This document shows positions 27,293 through 36,095 of a DNA stretch of 64,000 bases, in pieces (the first letter of the stretch is position 1; every line of letters starts with the position of its first letter). This DNA comes from Bacillota bacterium (GTDB taxonomy: Bacteria > Bacillota > Sulfobacillia > Symbiobacteriales > ZC4RG38). The translations under genes were made by a program, and so were the position numbers. The notes under the pieces are model-generated. The model did not search any database. It had not been told where the DNA came from and saw nothing but the letters and a program-made list of their open reading frames with translations. Location of the stretch: the NCBI GenBank assembly GCA_021890795.1, contig JAKKUO010000007.1, forward strand, positions 1 through 64,000, written 5' to 3'.

Positions 27293-29217
27293 GGGCCCAC
27301 CCCCTCCGGCAGCGCCGCCTCATCCCCGTCCCAGCCGGACCCGTCCCCGGCCAGAGCCACCGGCACCGTGAAGGTGACCACCGTGCCTTTCCCCAGCTCG
27401 GAGTCGATGCCGATGCGCCCGCCCAGGGCCTCGACGATCTGCTTGGCGATGGCCATGCCAAGCCCCGTTCCGCCCAGGGTCCGGGACCGGGCCTTGTCCA
27501 CCCGGTAGAACCGCTCGAAGATCCGGGGCAGGTCGTCCTTGGGAATGCCGATGCCGGTGTCCTGCACCTGCACCGCCAGGTAGCGCCCTGCCTCCTGGGC
27601 CGGCTCCGGAGCCTCTGCCCGTGCTCCCCCGGCCGTCGCGACCCCGGCCGGCCCCTGGGCAGCGGCCGGGCCTGCCGCCCCGGCCGGCACCGCCGCGGGG
27701 AAAAGCGCCTCCGCCGCGCCGACCCGGACGGTGATGGCGCCCCCCTCCGGAGTAAATTCGATCGCGTTGGCCAGGATGTTGAGGAGCACCTGGAGCAGCT
27801 TGTCCCGGTCCACCAGCACCGGGGGCAGGTCCCGGGGCCACTCCCGGTGGATCTGCAGCCGCTTGCGCTGCGCGGTCACCTCAAGCTTGGCCAGGGCCTC
27901 CTCCACCAGGGAGGGGAGGTCGTAGGGCTGGATATCCCAGCGGACCGTCCCCTGGTCGAGCTGGCTCAGGTGCAAGAGGTCCCGGACCAGCCGCACCATC
28001 CGGTCGGTCTCGCTCTCCACCACCCGGAGAAACCGCTGCCGCAGGTCCGGGTCCTCCGCGGCGCCGTCCAGCAGGGTCTCCACATAGCTCTTGACCGTGG
28101 TGAGGGGCGTCTTCAGCTCGTGGGAGACGTTGGCGACAAACTCCCGGCGCATCGCCTCGACCCGCTGCAGCTCCGTGATGTCGTGGAGGACCACCACCGC
28201 GCCCCCCAGGCTCCCCCGCTCCCGGAGGGGGGTGATGTGGGCCTGGAGCACCCGGTCCTGACCGGGCAGGTGCACCTGAAGCGAGGCGGTCTGCCCCTGG
28301 TCCAGGACCGCCTGCACCGCCAGGGCCAGCCCGGTGTTGGGCCAGAGTTCGTGGTGCTCCCGGCCCAGGGAGGACTCGGGGGTCACCCCCAACATCCGGC
28401 AGGCCGCCTGGTTGACCCGGATCACCCGGCCTCCCCGGTCCACCGCAACGATGCCGTCGGCCATGAAGGCCATGATGGTCTCCAGCTTGTTCCGCTCGTC
28501 GGAGATGGCTGCCAGGGTCTCCTTCAGCCGGCCGGCCAGGTAGTTGAACATCTCCGCCAGCTGGCCGATCTCGTCCCCCGACCGGACGGGGATCGCCTGG
28601 TCAAAGTCGCCCCGGGCCATCAGGGCGGCCTTGCGGGTCACCTCCTCGATGGGCCGGGTGATGGTCCGGGCGAGGCCCGACCCCAGCACCACCGTCAGCA
28701 CCAGCGCCGCGCCGGTGGCCCAGAGGAGGATCCGCCGGATGTTCCGGAGCACCTCGTAGGCCGGCGCCAGGGACCCCTGGAGGTAGACCACCCCCACTAC
28801 CCGGCCCGAGTCCATCACCGGCTCCGCGACCACGTACACCGGCTCGCCGCTCCGGGGGTCGGTGCCGACGCTCGAGCCCCGGGAACCCCCGAGGGCGTTG
28901 CTCACCTCATCGGTCTGCAGGCGCTTGCCCACCAGGTCCGCCTGGGAGCGGGAGGCCCCCAGCACCACCCCGCCCGCGTCCAGGATCGCCACCGCGAACC
29001 CGGTCTCCGCCGGCCAGCCCGACGCCAGGTTGGCCACCGCCTCCCGGTCGGGTCCCTCCGGCCGGGCCAGGTACCCGGCCACCATCCCCCCCAGGAGCTG
29101 GGCATGGGCGGTCAGGCTCAGCCGGATGCTGTTCAGGTAGTAGGACCGCAGGGAGGCCCAGAGGTAGAGGCCGGTCAGCTCCATGGCCACCAGCACCAGG
29201 AGCAGGTAGACCGCCAC
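27289..29217 (-). CDS. walK: cell-wall sensor histidine kinase WalK
   Basis: 642 aa from GTG 29217; the true start may be a CTG at 29244 (see finding). Two membrane helices flank an extracytoplasmic sensor, followed by HAMP (ITRPIEEVTRKAALMARGDFDQ), PAS (FMADGIVAVDRGGRVIRVNQAACRML), HisKA with the phospho-His in NVSHELKTPLTTVKSY, and HATPase (DTGIGIPKDD, GGTGLGMAI). A low-complexity Ala/Pro insert sits in the ATPase domain near GAAEALFPAA. It phosphorylates WalR and couples wall hydrolase expression to growth. Confidence 0.95.
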   Translation of the reverse strand: MAVYLLLVLVAMELTGLYLWASLRSYYLNSIRLSLTAHAQLLGGMVAGYLARPEGPDREAVANLASGWPAETGFAVAILDAGGVVLGASRSQADLVGKRLQTDEVSNALGGSRGSSVGTDPRSGEPVYVVAEPVMDSGRVVGVVYLQGSLAPAYEVLRNIRRILLWATGAALVLTVVLGSGLARTITRPIEEVTRKAALMARGDFDQAIPVRSGDEIGQLAEMFNYLAGRLKETLAAISDERNKLETIMAFMADGIVAVDRGGRVIRVNQAACRMLGVTPESSLGREHHELWPNTGLALAVQAVLDQGQTASLQVHLPGQDRVLQAHITPLRERGSLGGAVVVLHDITELQRVEAMRREFVANVSHELKTPLTTVKSYVETLLDGAAEDPDLRQRFLRVVESETDRMVRLVRDLLHLSQLDQGTVRWDIQPYDLPSLVEEALAKLEVTAQRKRLQIHREWPRDLPPVLVDRDKLLQVLLNILANAIEFTPEGGAITVRVGAAEALFPAAVPAGAAGPAAAQGPAGVATAGGARAEAPEPAQEAGRYLAVQVQDTGIGIPKDDLPRIFERFYRVDKARSRTLGGTGLGMAIAKQIVEALGGRIGIDSELGKGTVVTFTVPVALAGDGSGWDGDEAALPEGVGP

Positions 29218-29280
29218 CAGTTTCCGCTGGATGGTCCGAAACAGGGCCCTCCCCTCCTTCCGGTCCGTCCCGGGCCCGGT

Positions 29281-29967
29281 TCACCCCCGGTTGAAGTAGT
29301 AGCCGATCCCCCGGCGGGTGAGGATGTACTCCGGCTGCGCCGGGTTCACCTCGATCTTCTCCCGCAACCGGCGCACCGTCACGTCCACGGTGCGCACGTC
29401 GCCGAAGTAGTCAAAGCCCCAGACCTCCCGGAGGAGCACCTCCCGGGTGAAGACTTGGCCGGGATGGGTCGCCAGGTAGCGCAAAAGCTCGAACTCCCGG
29501 GGGGTGAGGTCGATCCGCTGCTGACCCCGGTAGACCGCGTAGCTCTGCAGGTCGATGGTCAGGTCGCCGGCCCGGATCACCCGCACCTCCGGTGCGGCCG
29601 GCGGCCGGGTCCGCCGGAGGATCGCCCGGACCCGGGCCAGGATCTCCCGGGTGCCGAAGGGCTTGGTGACGTAGTCGTCCGCCCCCAGTTCCAGGCCGAG
29701 GACCTTGTCCACTTCCGCCTCCTTGGCGGTCAGCATCAGGATCGGCACGTTGCTGAAGGCCCGGACCTCCCGGCAGACGGTGAACCCGTCCAGCTCGGGC
29801 AGCATGATGTCCAGGATAATCAGGTCCGGATTCCAGGTGCGGGCCTTCTCGAGCCCCTCCCGCCCGTCCAGCGCGACCTCCACCTCATACCCTTCCCGCT
29901 CCAGGTTGAAGCGGAGGATGTCCGCGATGGGCTTCTCATCGTCGATGACCAGGATCCGCTGCCCCAC
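29281..29967 (-). CDS. walR: response regulator WalR (OmpR family)
   Basis: 228 aa. Receiver domain with acidic pair DDEK, phospho-acceptor Asp in DLIILDIMLPELDG and the LTAKE/KPF switch residues, then a winged-helix DNA-binding domain (DLTPREFELLRYLATHPGQVFTREVLL; DVTVRRLREKIE). Very close to Bacillus WalR. First gene of walR-walK-yycH-yycI. A perfect WalR box lies 310 bp upstream, indicating autoregulation. GTG start after AGGAGGTGG. Confidence 0.97.
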   Translation of the reverse strand: MGQRILVIDDEKPIADILRFNLEREGYEVEVALDGREGLEKARTWNPDLIILDIMLPELDGFTVCREVRAFSNVPILMLTAKEAEVDKVLGLELGADDYVTKPFGTREILARVRAILRRTRPPAAPEVRVIRAGDLTIDLQSYAVYRGQQRIDLTPREFELLRYLATHPGQVFTREVLLREVWGFDYFGDVRTVDVTVRRLREKIEVNPAQPEYILTRRGIGYYFNRG

Positions 29968-30153
29968 GGCTCCACCTCCTGCCTCCGTTTCCTCTGCGCG
30001 TTTCCGCCGCGGTCGGTTCTGTCCGCCGGGGAGCGCAGGCCCGCTCAGGCGCCGGCGGGAGGGCCACCAATTGATTCGGCGGCCGTCGGGAGGGCTCCTC
30101 CAGCCGGTCCGGACCCAATCGAGCCCAGCCGCTGCCCCCAGCCGTTCAAGGAA

Positions 30154-30184
30154 GAAAAAAAGGCGCCCACGCCGGAGCGTGGGC
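30154..30184 (-). terminator. intrinsic terminator inside the walR leader
   Basis: Stem GCCCACGC/GCGTGGGC with loop of 4 nt, then GCC and seven T on the minus strand. It is about 190 bp upstream of the walR start and about 90 bp after the presumed WalR-box promoter, so it would give a short RNA or attenuate walR. Confidence 0.85.
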
Positions 30185-30274
30185 GGAGGAAAGATGTGGC
30201 CGCACAGCCACCACAGTAGAGGGGGTCAACATCAGAGCGAAGTGTCCCGTCGCCACCGATCTTACCACCCCAGT

Positions 30275-30291
30275 GTTACAGGCCGATAACA
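30275..30291 (-). promoter_or_regulatory. WalR box upstream of the walRK operon
   Basis: Minus strand TGTTAT, 5 bp, TGTAAC: both halves fit the WalR consensus TGTWAH-N5-TGTWAH. A TAAGAT -10-like hexamer lies 10 bp downstream (30264-30259), so the box overlaps the -35 region, typical of activation by WalR. Confidence 0.75.
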
Positions 30292-30316
30292 GGCCGGTGA
30301 AACTTTGATTACAGAC

Positions 30317-30360
30317 AAAAAGCCGGTGCCGCCGGGGTGGCTGTCACCCCGGCGCACCGG
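30317..30360 (-). terminator. intrinsic terminator of the YpiB-like gene
   Basis: A long near-perfect stem (GCCGGTGC and CCGGGGTG arms) with loop GCTGT-region, followed on the minus strand by TTTTTG. It separates the upstream gene from the walR promoter. Confidence 0.88.
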
Positions 30361-30424
30361 TGCCCATCCCAAACCCCCAGCGACCCGAAGGCCTCTCGAA
30401 ACCGGAACAGGGCTTCCAGAGCCT

Positions 30425-30925
30425 CTAGAGCCGGCGCAGCTCTTCCGAGTACCGCATGAACGCAGCCCGGTCCCCCGCGGCCAGGGCCGCGTCGATACGG
30501 CTGAGCAGCTCGTGCCGCCGGTTGATCTTCCGCACCTCTTCCATGAGGATCTCCTCCTGCCAGGCTGCCATCTGGCGCAAGAACTCGACCCGCTCCGGCG
30601 TCATCGGGGGCGGCTCGGTGCTGAGCCGCAGGTAGAGAGGCTCGGGAACAAACTTCATCAGTTCCACTACCGCCTGGGAAGTCTTGTGGTAGAACCGGTT
30701 GCCATACCGGTAGAAGAACGGCCAGGTACCCGAGCCCTTGGCTGAGACCAGAATCGCAGCGTCGCAGCCGTCCAGGTCGTCGACGATGACCAGGCGACGG
30801 AGAATCTCGTCCTTGGCCAGCAGGAACTGCAGGAAGCCCCTGGCCTCAGGCAGTTTGGGCTGGTGGTGATCGAGAAAGGCACGGATCGCCTCTGCCTTGC
30901 TCCTGGCCTCCTTGGACTTCTCCAT
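30425..30925 (-). CDS. UPF0302/YpiB-like protein with C-terminal IDEAL domain
   Basis: 166 aa. The N-terminal part (AIRAFLDHHQPKLPEARGFLQFLLAKDEIL) matches the pattern of Bacillus YpiB, and the C-terminus (ELLSRIDAALAAGDRAAFMRYSEELRRL) is an IDEAL-type segment as in YpiB. The molecular role is poorly understood; YpiB has been linked to biofilm or secondary-metabolism control in Bacillus relatives. Monocistronic, with AAAGGAGG before the ATG and its own terminator. Assignment is from remembered alignment, so moderate. Confidence 0.7.
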   Translation of the reverse strand: MEKSKEARSKAEAIRAFLDHHQPKLPEARGFLQFLLAKDEILRRLVIVDDLDGCDAAILVSAKGSGTWPFFYRYGNRFYHKTSQAVVELMKFVPEPLYLRLSTEPPPMTPERVEFLRQMAAWQEEILMEEVRKINRRHELLSRIDAALAAGDRAAFMRYSEELRRL

Positions 30926-31093
30926 CGCTGCGCCCTCCTTTGCGGGAGCACTGGGAGGAGCCGGCCTCGCGGTCGTAGGTTTTTATTGAATTCGGCAAAG
31001 GTTATGCGACTCCTGCCCCTTCCCGCATCGGATATTATTCCCTGACCAGGCGGTTTCGTTCAGCCCCGGGCGCCATGACGACCGCAACCGGAG

Positions 31094-31132
31094 AAAATTT
31101 CACCGGCCCGCCCCAAGGGCAGGCCGGTGAAA
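31094..31132 (-). terminator. intrinsic terminator of the G5/LysM M23 peptidase gene
   Basis: Stem TTTCACCGGCC with complement, inner GCCC pairing, then ATTTTC on the minus strand. It lies 44 bp after the stop at 31176. Confidence 0.85.
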
Positions 31133-31175
31133 ACTTTCCTATCCAAAGACTCTCGCATCCGGTCGAGAGGTAGGG

Positions 31176-32438
31176 TTACGGGTAGAACTTGAGGGGATTG
31201 ACCCAGCGGCCGTCCACCCGAACCTCGAAGTGCAGGTGGGGCCCGGTGCTGTAGCCGGTGCTGCCCACGTAACCGATCACCTGGCCCCGCTCCACCTGCT
31301 CTCCCGGGCTGACCGCCACTTTGGAGAGGTGGGCGTAGTAGGTGACGACCTTGCCCTCGCCGTGGTCGATCTGCACCAGCAGGCCGTACCGGCCCTGCCA
31401 GCCGGCGTGAACCACGATGCCGCTGTCCGCCGCGTGCACCGGCGTACCCGGGGGCGCCGTGATGTCCACCCCGTTGTGGTAGCGCCCGCCGGTCCAGCCG
31501 AAGCTATCGCTGATGGCGCCCTGGACCGGCCAGTAGAACTGGCCGGTCCCCAGGGGCGGCGCCTGCCGGGTGCCCCGGGCCACGATCTGCTTCACGGGCT
31601 CCTTCAGCACCCGGGTCTCCAGGACCTCCCGCCCGACCTCCTGGCCGTCCTTCCGGTAGATCCGCACCTTCACTTCCCGCTGGCCGGGCTCTCCGGGCTG
31701 GATCACCCGCACCTGCCACGGCCAGAGCTCGGGATCCTCCTGGACCTCCTGGGGGAAGGGGATTCTCTCGGTGTAGACCTGCACCTCGGTGCTGGCCAGG
31801 TGGACGTACGGCTCGCTGACGGTCATGTTGATCTGCTGCCCGGGCTGCAGAAGTTCCGGCTCAATCCCCGGGTTCGCTGCCATCAGCTCCTCCACCGTCA
31901 GCCCCTGGCGTACCGCGATATCCCAGAGGGTGTCCCCCCGCTGGACGGTGTAGAAGATCCGCTTCTCCGTCCCGTAACGCAGAACTTCTTTGGCCTCGTC
32001 CTTGGTGCGAATCTCCGCGGGATCGACCTGCCTGGGCACGAAGCCGATGCTCTCCAGGAACTGAAGCTGCTCCACCGTGGCCGCGTCCTTGAGCACGGTC
32101 TCCTTGTACTCGGTCTGGATCTCCGCGATGGCCTGTTCCGCCTCGGCCCGGGTGGCCACGGCCACCACCTCCTGGCCGTTGACGGTGATGACCCAGGCCT
32201 CGACCTGAAGGGGCTCCGGGCTTGCCGCCGCCTCCGGATACCCGGCTGCCGCTCCGTCCTCCGGTCCAGCCGCCGGTTCAGCCGCCAGGGCGCTCTGGGC
32301 GGCTGCCGAGTCGAACTGTGCGACCCCGTCCCGGAGGACAGAACCATCCCCGGCCTGCCGGGACACCTCAGGGGTGGACAGCCCCGCCAACGCCAGCGCC
32401 ACCGCCGCGCCAAGGACGAGCCACTGTCGGGTGCGCAC
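31176..32438 (-). CDS. LysM/G5 domain M23 metallopeptidase
   Basis: About 420 aa from GTG 32438, 7 nt after GGGAG; a TTG at 32549 would add 37 residues. An N-terminal hydrophobic signal (LVLGAAVALALAGL) is followed by a LysM (YTVQRGDTLWDIAVRQGLTV), a G5-like domain (QVYTERIPFPQEVQEDPELWPWQVRVIQPG) and a C-terminal lysostaphin-type endopeptidase with zinc ligands HNGVD and HLHFE. It should cut peptide cross-links of peptidoglycan outside the membrane. Divergent from a second LysM/M23 gene with a very similar end. Confidence 0.93.
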   Translation of the reverse strand: MRTRQWLVLGAAVALALAGLSTPEVSRQAGDGSVLRDGVAQFDSAAAQSALAAEPAAGPEDGAAAGYPEAAASPEPLQVEAWVITVNGQEVVAVATRAEAEQAIAEIQTEYKETVLKDAATVEQLQFLESIGFVPRQVDPAEIRTKDEAKEVLRYGTEKRIFYTVQRGDTLWDIAVRQGLTVEELMAANPGIEPELLQPGQQINMTVSEPYVHLASTEVQVYTERIPFPQEVQEDPELWPWQVRVIQPGEPGQREVKVRIYRKDGQEVGREVLETRVLKEPVKQIVARGTRQAPPLGTGQFYWPVQGAISDSFGWTGGRYHNGVDITAPPGTPVHAADSGIVVHAGWQGRYGLLVQIDHGEGKVVTYYAHLSKVAVSPGEQVERGQVIGYVGSTGYSTGPHLHFEVRVDGRWVNPLKFYP

Positions 32439-32754
32439 GGTCGTACTCCCAGACACGGTCGTACCCCCAGAAGTCGTATGCAAAATTCCGGCGTCTGAAT
32501 TCGACCCGCGCCCCGCATCTTCCTGCCAGTTCGTCACGATCTGACCCAAAGGGGACTCTCCCTTGCCCAGAAACCCCTGCTGGCTTGGCCAGGCTCCCCG
32601 GCGCTTGCAGGTCCGTCTGTCGATCGGCCTGGAACCTCTTCGGCTGGTGTTTCCTTTTTATGGTGGCGCTGCCGGTCCAGGATTATACTGGTAAGCGGAC
32701 CATCAACTTCAGTTTTGTGCGTCAGGTGTGCGGTTCTGGCTACCGGCTTTGTCC

Positions 32755-32766
32755 CTGTGGTATACT
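32755..32766 (+). promoter_or_regulatory. extended -10 promoter of the plus-strand M23 gene
   Basis: CTGTGGTATACT: TG one base before TATACT, an extended -10. No good -35 is visible. Transcription would start about 32773. Confidence 0.5.
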
Positions 32767-32777
32767 GTCAGTGTTTG

Positions 32778-34112
32778 ATGATTCCTGTCGCTAATGGGGT
32801 GCCACCGTTGCTCGCCCTGTCGAATCGATCCCGTGCCCAGCGCCGGCTCCTACTGATCTACCTGACCCTTGGCTGCATCGCCGCCGCCGGGCTTGCCCCG
32901 GCCGAGCACCGCTCCGGGGAACCTTCGGCCCAGACCCTTAGCGCTGTTGCCGCCGGCGGAGCCCAGTCCTCTCCCGCCAGCGTCCGGCCTGACGCGGCCG
33001 GAACGGCGCCGGACTCCGCTCCGGCTGAGGTCGCCGCGGCCGGCCTGGCTGCAGACTCTGCCTCGGCCCAGGCTGCCCCGACCGGCAGAGCACCGGGCTC
33101 CGCCCCGGCCCTGGCCCGGGCAGGGCTCCAGCCCCTCCAGGGCGCCGCCTCCGGCGCCCTTGCGCCCGCGAGCCCCGGCGACTCCCTGGCCGCCAACCTC
33201 CTGGCCCGGGGGCCGGAGGCCCGGGCCCTGGCCCCGGTCGCCAGGTCCGGCACCCTGTTCTCCCGGCAGCGGGCCGGCGATCTCACAGACCTCAAGGCTG
33301 CGGGCCTGGCCCTCCGGCGGCCGCCGGCCGGCCTGGCGCCGGAAGCGAAGCCGGAAGAGAAGGAGGACCCAGGCTCCGGTCCCGGTGAGGACCGGCCCCA
33401 GGTCCTGACGTACGTCGTCCAGGAAGGGGACACCCTCTGGGACATCGCGGTCCGGTTCCGGACCGACACCGACACCCTGGTGGCCAGCAACCCCGACCTG
33501 GACCCTGACCTCCTGCGGCCGGGCCAGGAACTGACGGTGCTGGCCAACGCCACCGGGCTGGTCTACGAGGTCCAGCCCGGGGACACCCTGAGCGGCCTTG
33601 CCGCCCGGTACAGCGTCCCGGAGGCAGAAATCGTCCGGGTTAACGGGATCCAGGACCCGGCTCACCTGCCCGTCGGTGTGCGGCTCATCCTGCCCGGCGC
33701 CAAGGTGCCCCGGGCCGCCGCCCCCAGAGCCGCCGAGCCCCGGTCCGAAGGCTGGATCTGGCCCCTCCGGGGCCCCATCACCTCTCCCTTCGGCCCCCGG
33801 TGGGGAGAGTTCCACTACGGCCTGGACATCGGGGCCCGGGCGGGAACGCCGGTGGTGGCCGTCCGGAGCGGCCGGGTGGTCCAGGCGGGATGGAACGGCT
33901 CCTACGGCTACTCGGTGCTCATCGACCACGGGGACGGCACCCAGGCCCGGTACGCCCACGCCAGCCGGCTCCTAGTCGAGAAGGGGCAGTGGGTCCGCCA
34001 GGGAGAGACCATCCTCCTGGTGGGCTCCACCGGCCGCAGCACCGGCCCGCACCTGCACCTGGAGATTCTGGTCGGCGGCAGACCCCAGAATCCCCTGAAG
34101 TTCCTCCCGTGA
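32778..34112 (+). CDS. double-LysM M23 metallopeptidase
   Basis: 445 codons from ATG 32778; a TTG at 32808 behind GGGGTG fits the presumed transcript start better (434 aa). A signal anchor (LLLIYLTLGCIAAAGLAP) leads to about 200 residues of Ala/Pro-rich low complexity, then two LysM domains (YVVQEGDTLWDIAVRF; YEVQPGDTLSGLAARY) and an M23 endopeptidase with GLDIG, HASR and HLHLE. Peptidoglycan hydrolase bound to the wall. The head-to-head position with 31176-32438 and the matching C-termini point to an old duplication. Confidence 0.92.
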   Translation: MIPVANGVPPLLALSNRSRAQRRLLLIYLTLGCIAAAGLAPAEHRSGEPSAQTLSAVAAGGAQSSPASVRPDAAGTAPDSAPAEVAAAGLAADSASAQAAPTGRAPGSAPALARAGLQPLQGAASGALAPASPGDSLAANLLARGPEARALAPVARSGTLFSRQRAGDLTDLKAAGLALRRPPAGLAPEAKPEEKEDPGSGPGEDRPQVLTYVVQEGDTLWDIAVRFRTDTDTLVASNPDLDPDLLRPGQELTVLANATGLVYEVQPGDTLSGLAARYSVPEAEIVRVNGIQDPAHLPVGVRLILPGAKVPRAAAPRAAEPRSEGWIWPLRGPITSPFGPRWGEFHYGLDIGARAGTPVVAVRSGRVVQAGWNGSYGYSVLIDHGDGTQARYAHASRLLVEKGQWVRQGETILLVGSTGRSTGPHLHLEILVGGRPQNPLKFLP

Positions 34113-34179
34113 CCGGCATGGGAGGACCACGCCGCCGCCCGCCTCCGAAAAGGTCGCCGACTTCAAACATAGGCCTGCG

Positions 34180-34217
34180 AAAAGAAGTCCGGCCCTGCGC
34201 CTTCGCTGCGCAGGGCC
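34180..34217 (-). terminator. intrinsic terminator after the tRNA genes
   Basis: 10-bp stem GGCCCTGCGC/GCGCAGGGCC, then GGACTTCTTTTC on the minus strand, immediately after tRNA-Thr. Confidence 0.8.
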
Positions 34218-34229
34218 GCTGCTTCGCGT

Positions 34230-34305
34230 TGGAGCTGGCGGTGGGACTCGAACCCACGGCCTGCGGTTTACGAAACCGCTGCTCTACCGGCTGAGCTACG
34301 CCAGC
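34230..34305 (-). tRNA. tRNA-Thr (anticodon CGT)
   Basis: 76 nt cloverleaf including encoded CCA. Acceptor GCTGGCG/CGCCAGC, D arm GCTCAGCCGGTAGAGC, anticodon stem GCGGT/ACCGC with loop TTCGTAA, T arm GTGGGTTCGAGTCCCAC. It reads ACG threonine codons. Confidence 0.97.
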
Positions 34306-34413
34306 GTGGGGACACACAACACTGTACCACACTTGCCGCCTCCGGCGCAACAGGGGCCGGAGGTCCGGGGTTACGACCATCGGCCCGCCCGGTGGGGCGG
34401 GCCGATGGCTCTC

Positions 34414-34487
34414 TGGAGCGGGTGATGGGAATCGAACCCACGCCGCCAGCTTGGGAAGCTGGAGTTCTACCATTGAACTACACCCGC
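34414..34487 (-). tRNA. tRNA-Gly (anticodon CCC)
   Basis: 74 nt with encoded CCA. Acceptor GCGGGTG/CACCCGC, D arm with GTTCAATGGTAGAAC, anticodon stem CCAGC/GCTGG with loop TTCCCAA, T arm GTGGGTTCGATTCCCAT. It reads GGG. A 14-bp hairpin (34378-34409) without a T-run follows; tRNA-Thr lies 108 bp further on and is probably co-transcribed. Confidence 0.97.
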
Positions 34488-34614
34488 GCCGGTACTAGCA
34501 GACATTATTATACCTCGCTGCCGGCACCGGCGCAAGGAGGTACCGGGGCTAAGGCCCAGGGCGGCTCCCCGGCCGGCACCCCGAACCGCCGGCCCCGGGG
34601 AAACCGCCTCCGGC

Positions 34615-35919
34615 TCACCGCCCCCGGGGCACGAAGATCGGCCGCCGGTGAATGGTCTGCTGCCGGTCGTAGCCGATGCCCAGGATGCTCACTGGCACCC
34701 CGGCCACCTCCTCCACCAGCTCCACGTATCGGCGGGCGGCGGCGGGCAGCTCCTCGTACCGGGTGGCCCGGGCCACCTCCTCCCCCCAGCCCTCCATCTC
34801 CACATAAACCGGCTCCATCCGGGCCAGGGCCCTGAGGCCGATGGGAAACTCCCGGGTCTCCTCCCCGGTCTCCCGGTCCCGGTAGGCGACGCAGACCTTG
34901 ATCCGGTCCAGCCCCGCCAGGGTGTCCAGCCGGGTGAGGGCCAGGTCCGTGAGGCTGCTGAGCCGCCGGGCGTACCGGACCATCACCAGGTCCAGCCAGC
35001 CGATCCGCCGGGGCCGGCCGGTAACGGTGCCGTACTCCTGCCCCCGCTCCCGGATCCACTGCCCCACCTCGTCGTGGAGCTCCGTCGGGAACGGCCCTTC
35101 CCCCACCCGGGAGGTGTAGGCCTTGACCACCCCGATCACCCGGTCGATGGCGGTGGGCCCGATGCCCGCACCCACGCACGCCCCGCCGGCGATGGGGTGA
35201 GAGGCGGTGACGTATGGGTAGGTGCCGAAGTCGATGTCCAGGAGCGTCCCCTGGGCTCCTTCGAAGAGGACGTTCTTGCCGCTTTCCACCGCCTCGCTGA
35301 CGATGGTCACCGTGTTGGCCACGTAGGGCCGGATCCGCTCCGCCAGCGGGAGGTAGGCCGCGGCGATCTCCTCCACCTTGAAAGGCGGCAGGCCGTAGAC
35401 CCGCTCCAGGAGGGCGTTCTTCTCCGCCACCTGGGCCGCAAGCTTCTCGAGGAAGACCTCCTCCTCCAGCAGGTCCTCCACCCGGAGCCCCACCCGGGCA
35501 AACTTGTCCATATAGGCCGGGCCGATCCCCCGGCGGGTGGTGCCGATCCGCCCGGCCCCCTTCCGGTCCTCCTCCGCCTCGTCCAGGGCCACGTGGTAGG
35601 GCAGAATGAGATGGGCCGCCGGGCTGATCCGAAGACCGGAGGTGTCCACCCCCTGCCGCTCCAGGTAGTCCAGTTCCTCCACCAGCACCCGGGGGTCGAC
35701 CACCACACCATGGCCAATGACGCAGATGGTGCCGGGGTAAAGGATCCCCGACGGGATCAGCCGCAGTTTGAACTGCCGGCCGCCGGCCCAGACCGTGTGG
35801 CCGGCGTTGTTGCCCCCCTGGTAACGGACCACCACGTCGGCCTCGGCCGCGAGGTAGTCGATGATCTTCCCCTTGCCCTCGTCGCCCCACTGGGCGCCCA
35901 CCAGCACCACCGCTGGCAT
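34615..35919 (-). CDS. purA: adenylosuccinate synthetase
   Basis: 434 aa. The GTP-binding GAQWGDEGKGK loop, IMP-binding NNAGHT and catalytic His in GHGVVVD are intact, as is GTTRRGIGPAY. First committed step from IMP to AMP. It lies between dnaB and walRK, as in Bacillus. The ATG at 35919 gives the normal N-terminus PAVVLVGAQWGD; the frame extends to 36111, but that part has no similarity. Confidence 0.98.
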   Translation of the reverse strand: MPAVVLVGAQWGDEGKGKIIDYLAAEADVVVRYQGGNNAGHTVWAGGRQFKLRLIPSGILYPGTICVIGHGVVVDPRVLVEELDYLERQGVDTSGLRISPAAHLILPYHVALDEAEEDRKGAGRIGTTRRGIGPAYMDKFARVGLRVEDLLEEEVFLEKLAAQVAEKNALLERVYGLPPFKVEEIAAAYLPLAERIRPYVANTVTIVSEAVESGKNVLFEGAQGTLLDIDFGTYPYVTASHPIAGGACVGAGIGPTAIDRVIGVVKAYTSRVGEGPFPTELHDEVGQWIRERGQEYGTVTGRPRRIGWLDLVMVRYARRLSSLTDLALTRLDTLAGLDRIKVCVAYRDRETGEETREFPIGLRALARMEPVYVEMEGWGEEVARATRYEELPAAARRYVELVEEVAGVPVSILGIGYDRQQTIHRRPIFVPRGR

Positions 35920-36095
35920 CCGGGCCGCACCCCCCGCAAGGGTTCTGCGATGTCGCCGGGGCCCAGGCCCCGGCACCCGGACCCCCGGCTCCGGAGCGAC
36001 CTGCCCGCCGGGCTGGCGCCGCCGGAGCCCGGGACCCCGTTCGCCCCCGGGAAGGAAACCGGGGCGTCCAACGAGTATTAAACCCCACCGGCTTA

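Larger units (their letters stand above)
29968..30424. other. walR leader/intergenic region
   Basis: 457 bp without a convincing gene. It holds the WalR box (30275-30291), a possible -10 (30259-30264), an intrinsic terminator inside the leader (30154-30184), and the terminator of the upstream gene (30317-30360). A 28-codon frame from 30231 runs through the leader terminator but has no ribosome site. Confidence 0.6.

Noticed and set aside
30145-30231. 28-codon leader peptide in the walR leader
   Set aside because: ATG TTG ACC... frame exists on the minus strand, but no Shine-Dalgarno sequence and no run of regulatory codons; not listed as a gene.
34378-34409. Terminator between the two tRNA genes
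   Set aside because: 14-bp stem is strong, but the minus-strand sequence after it is TCGTAACCCC without a T-run; kept only as a hairpin note.
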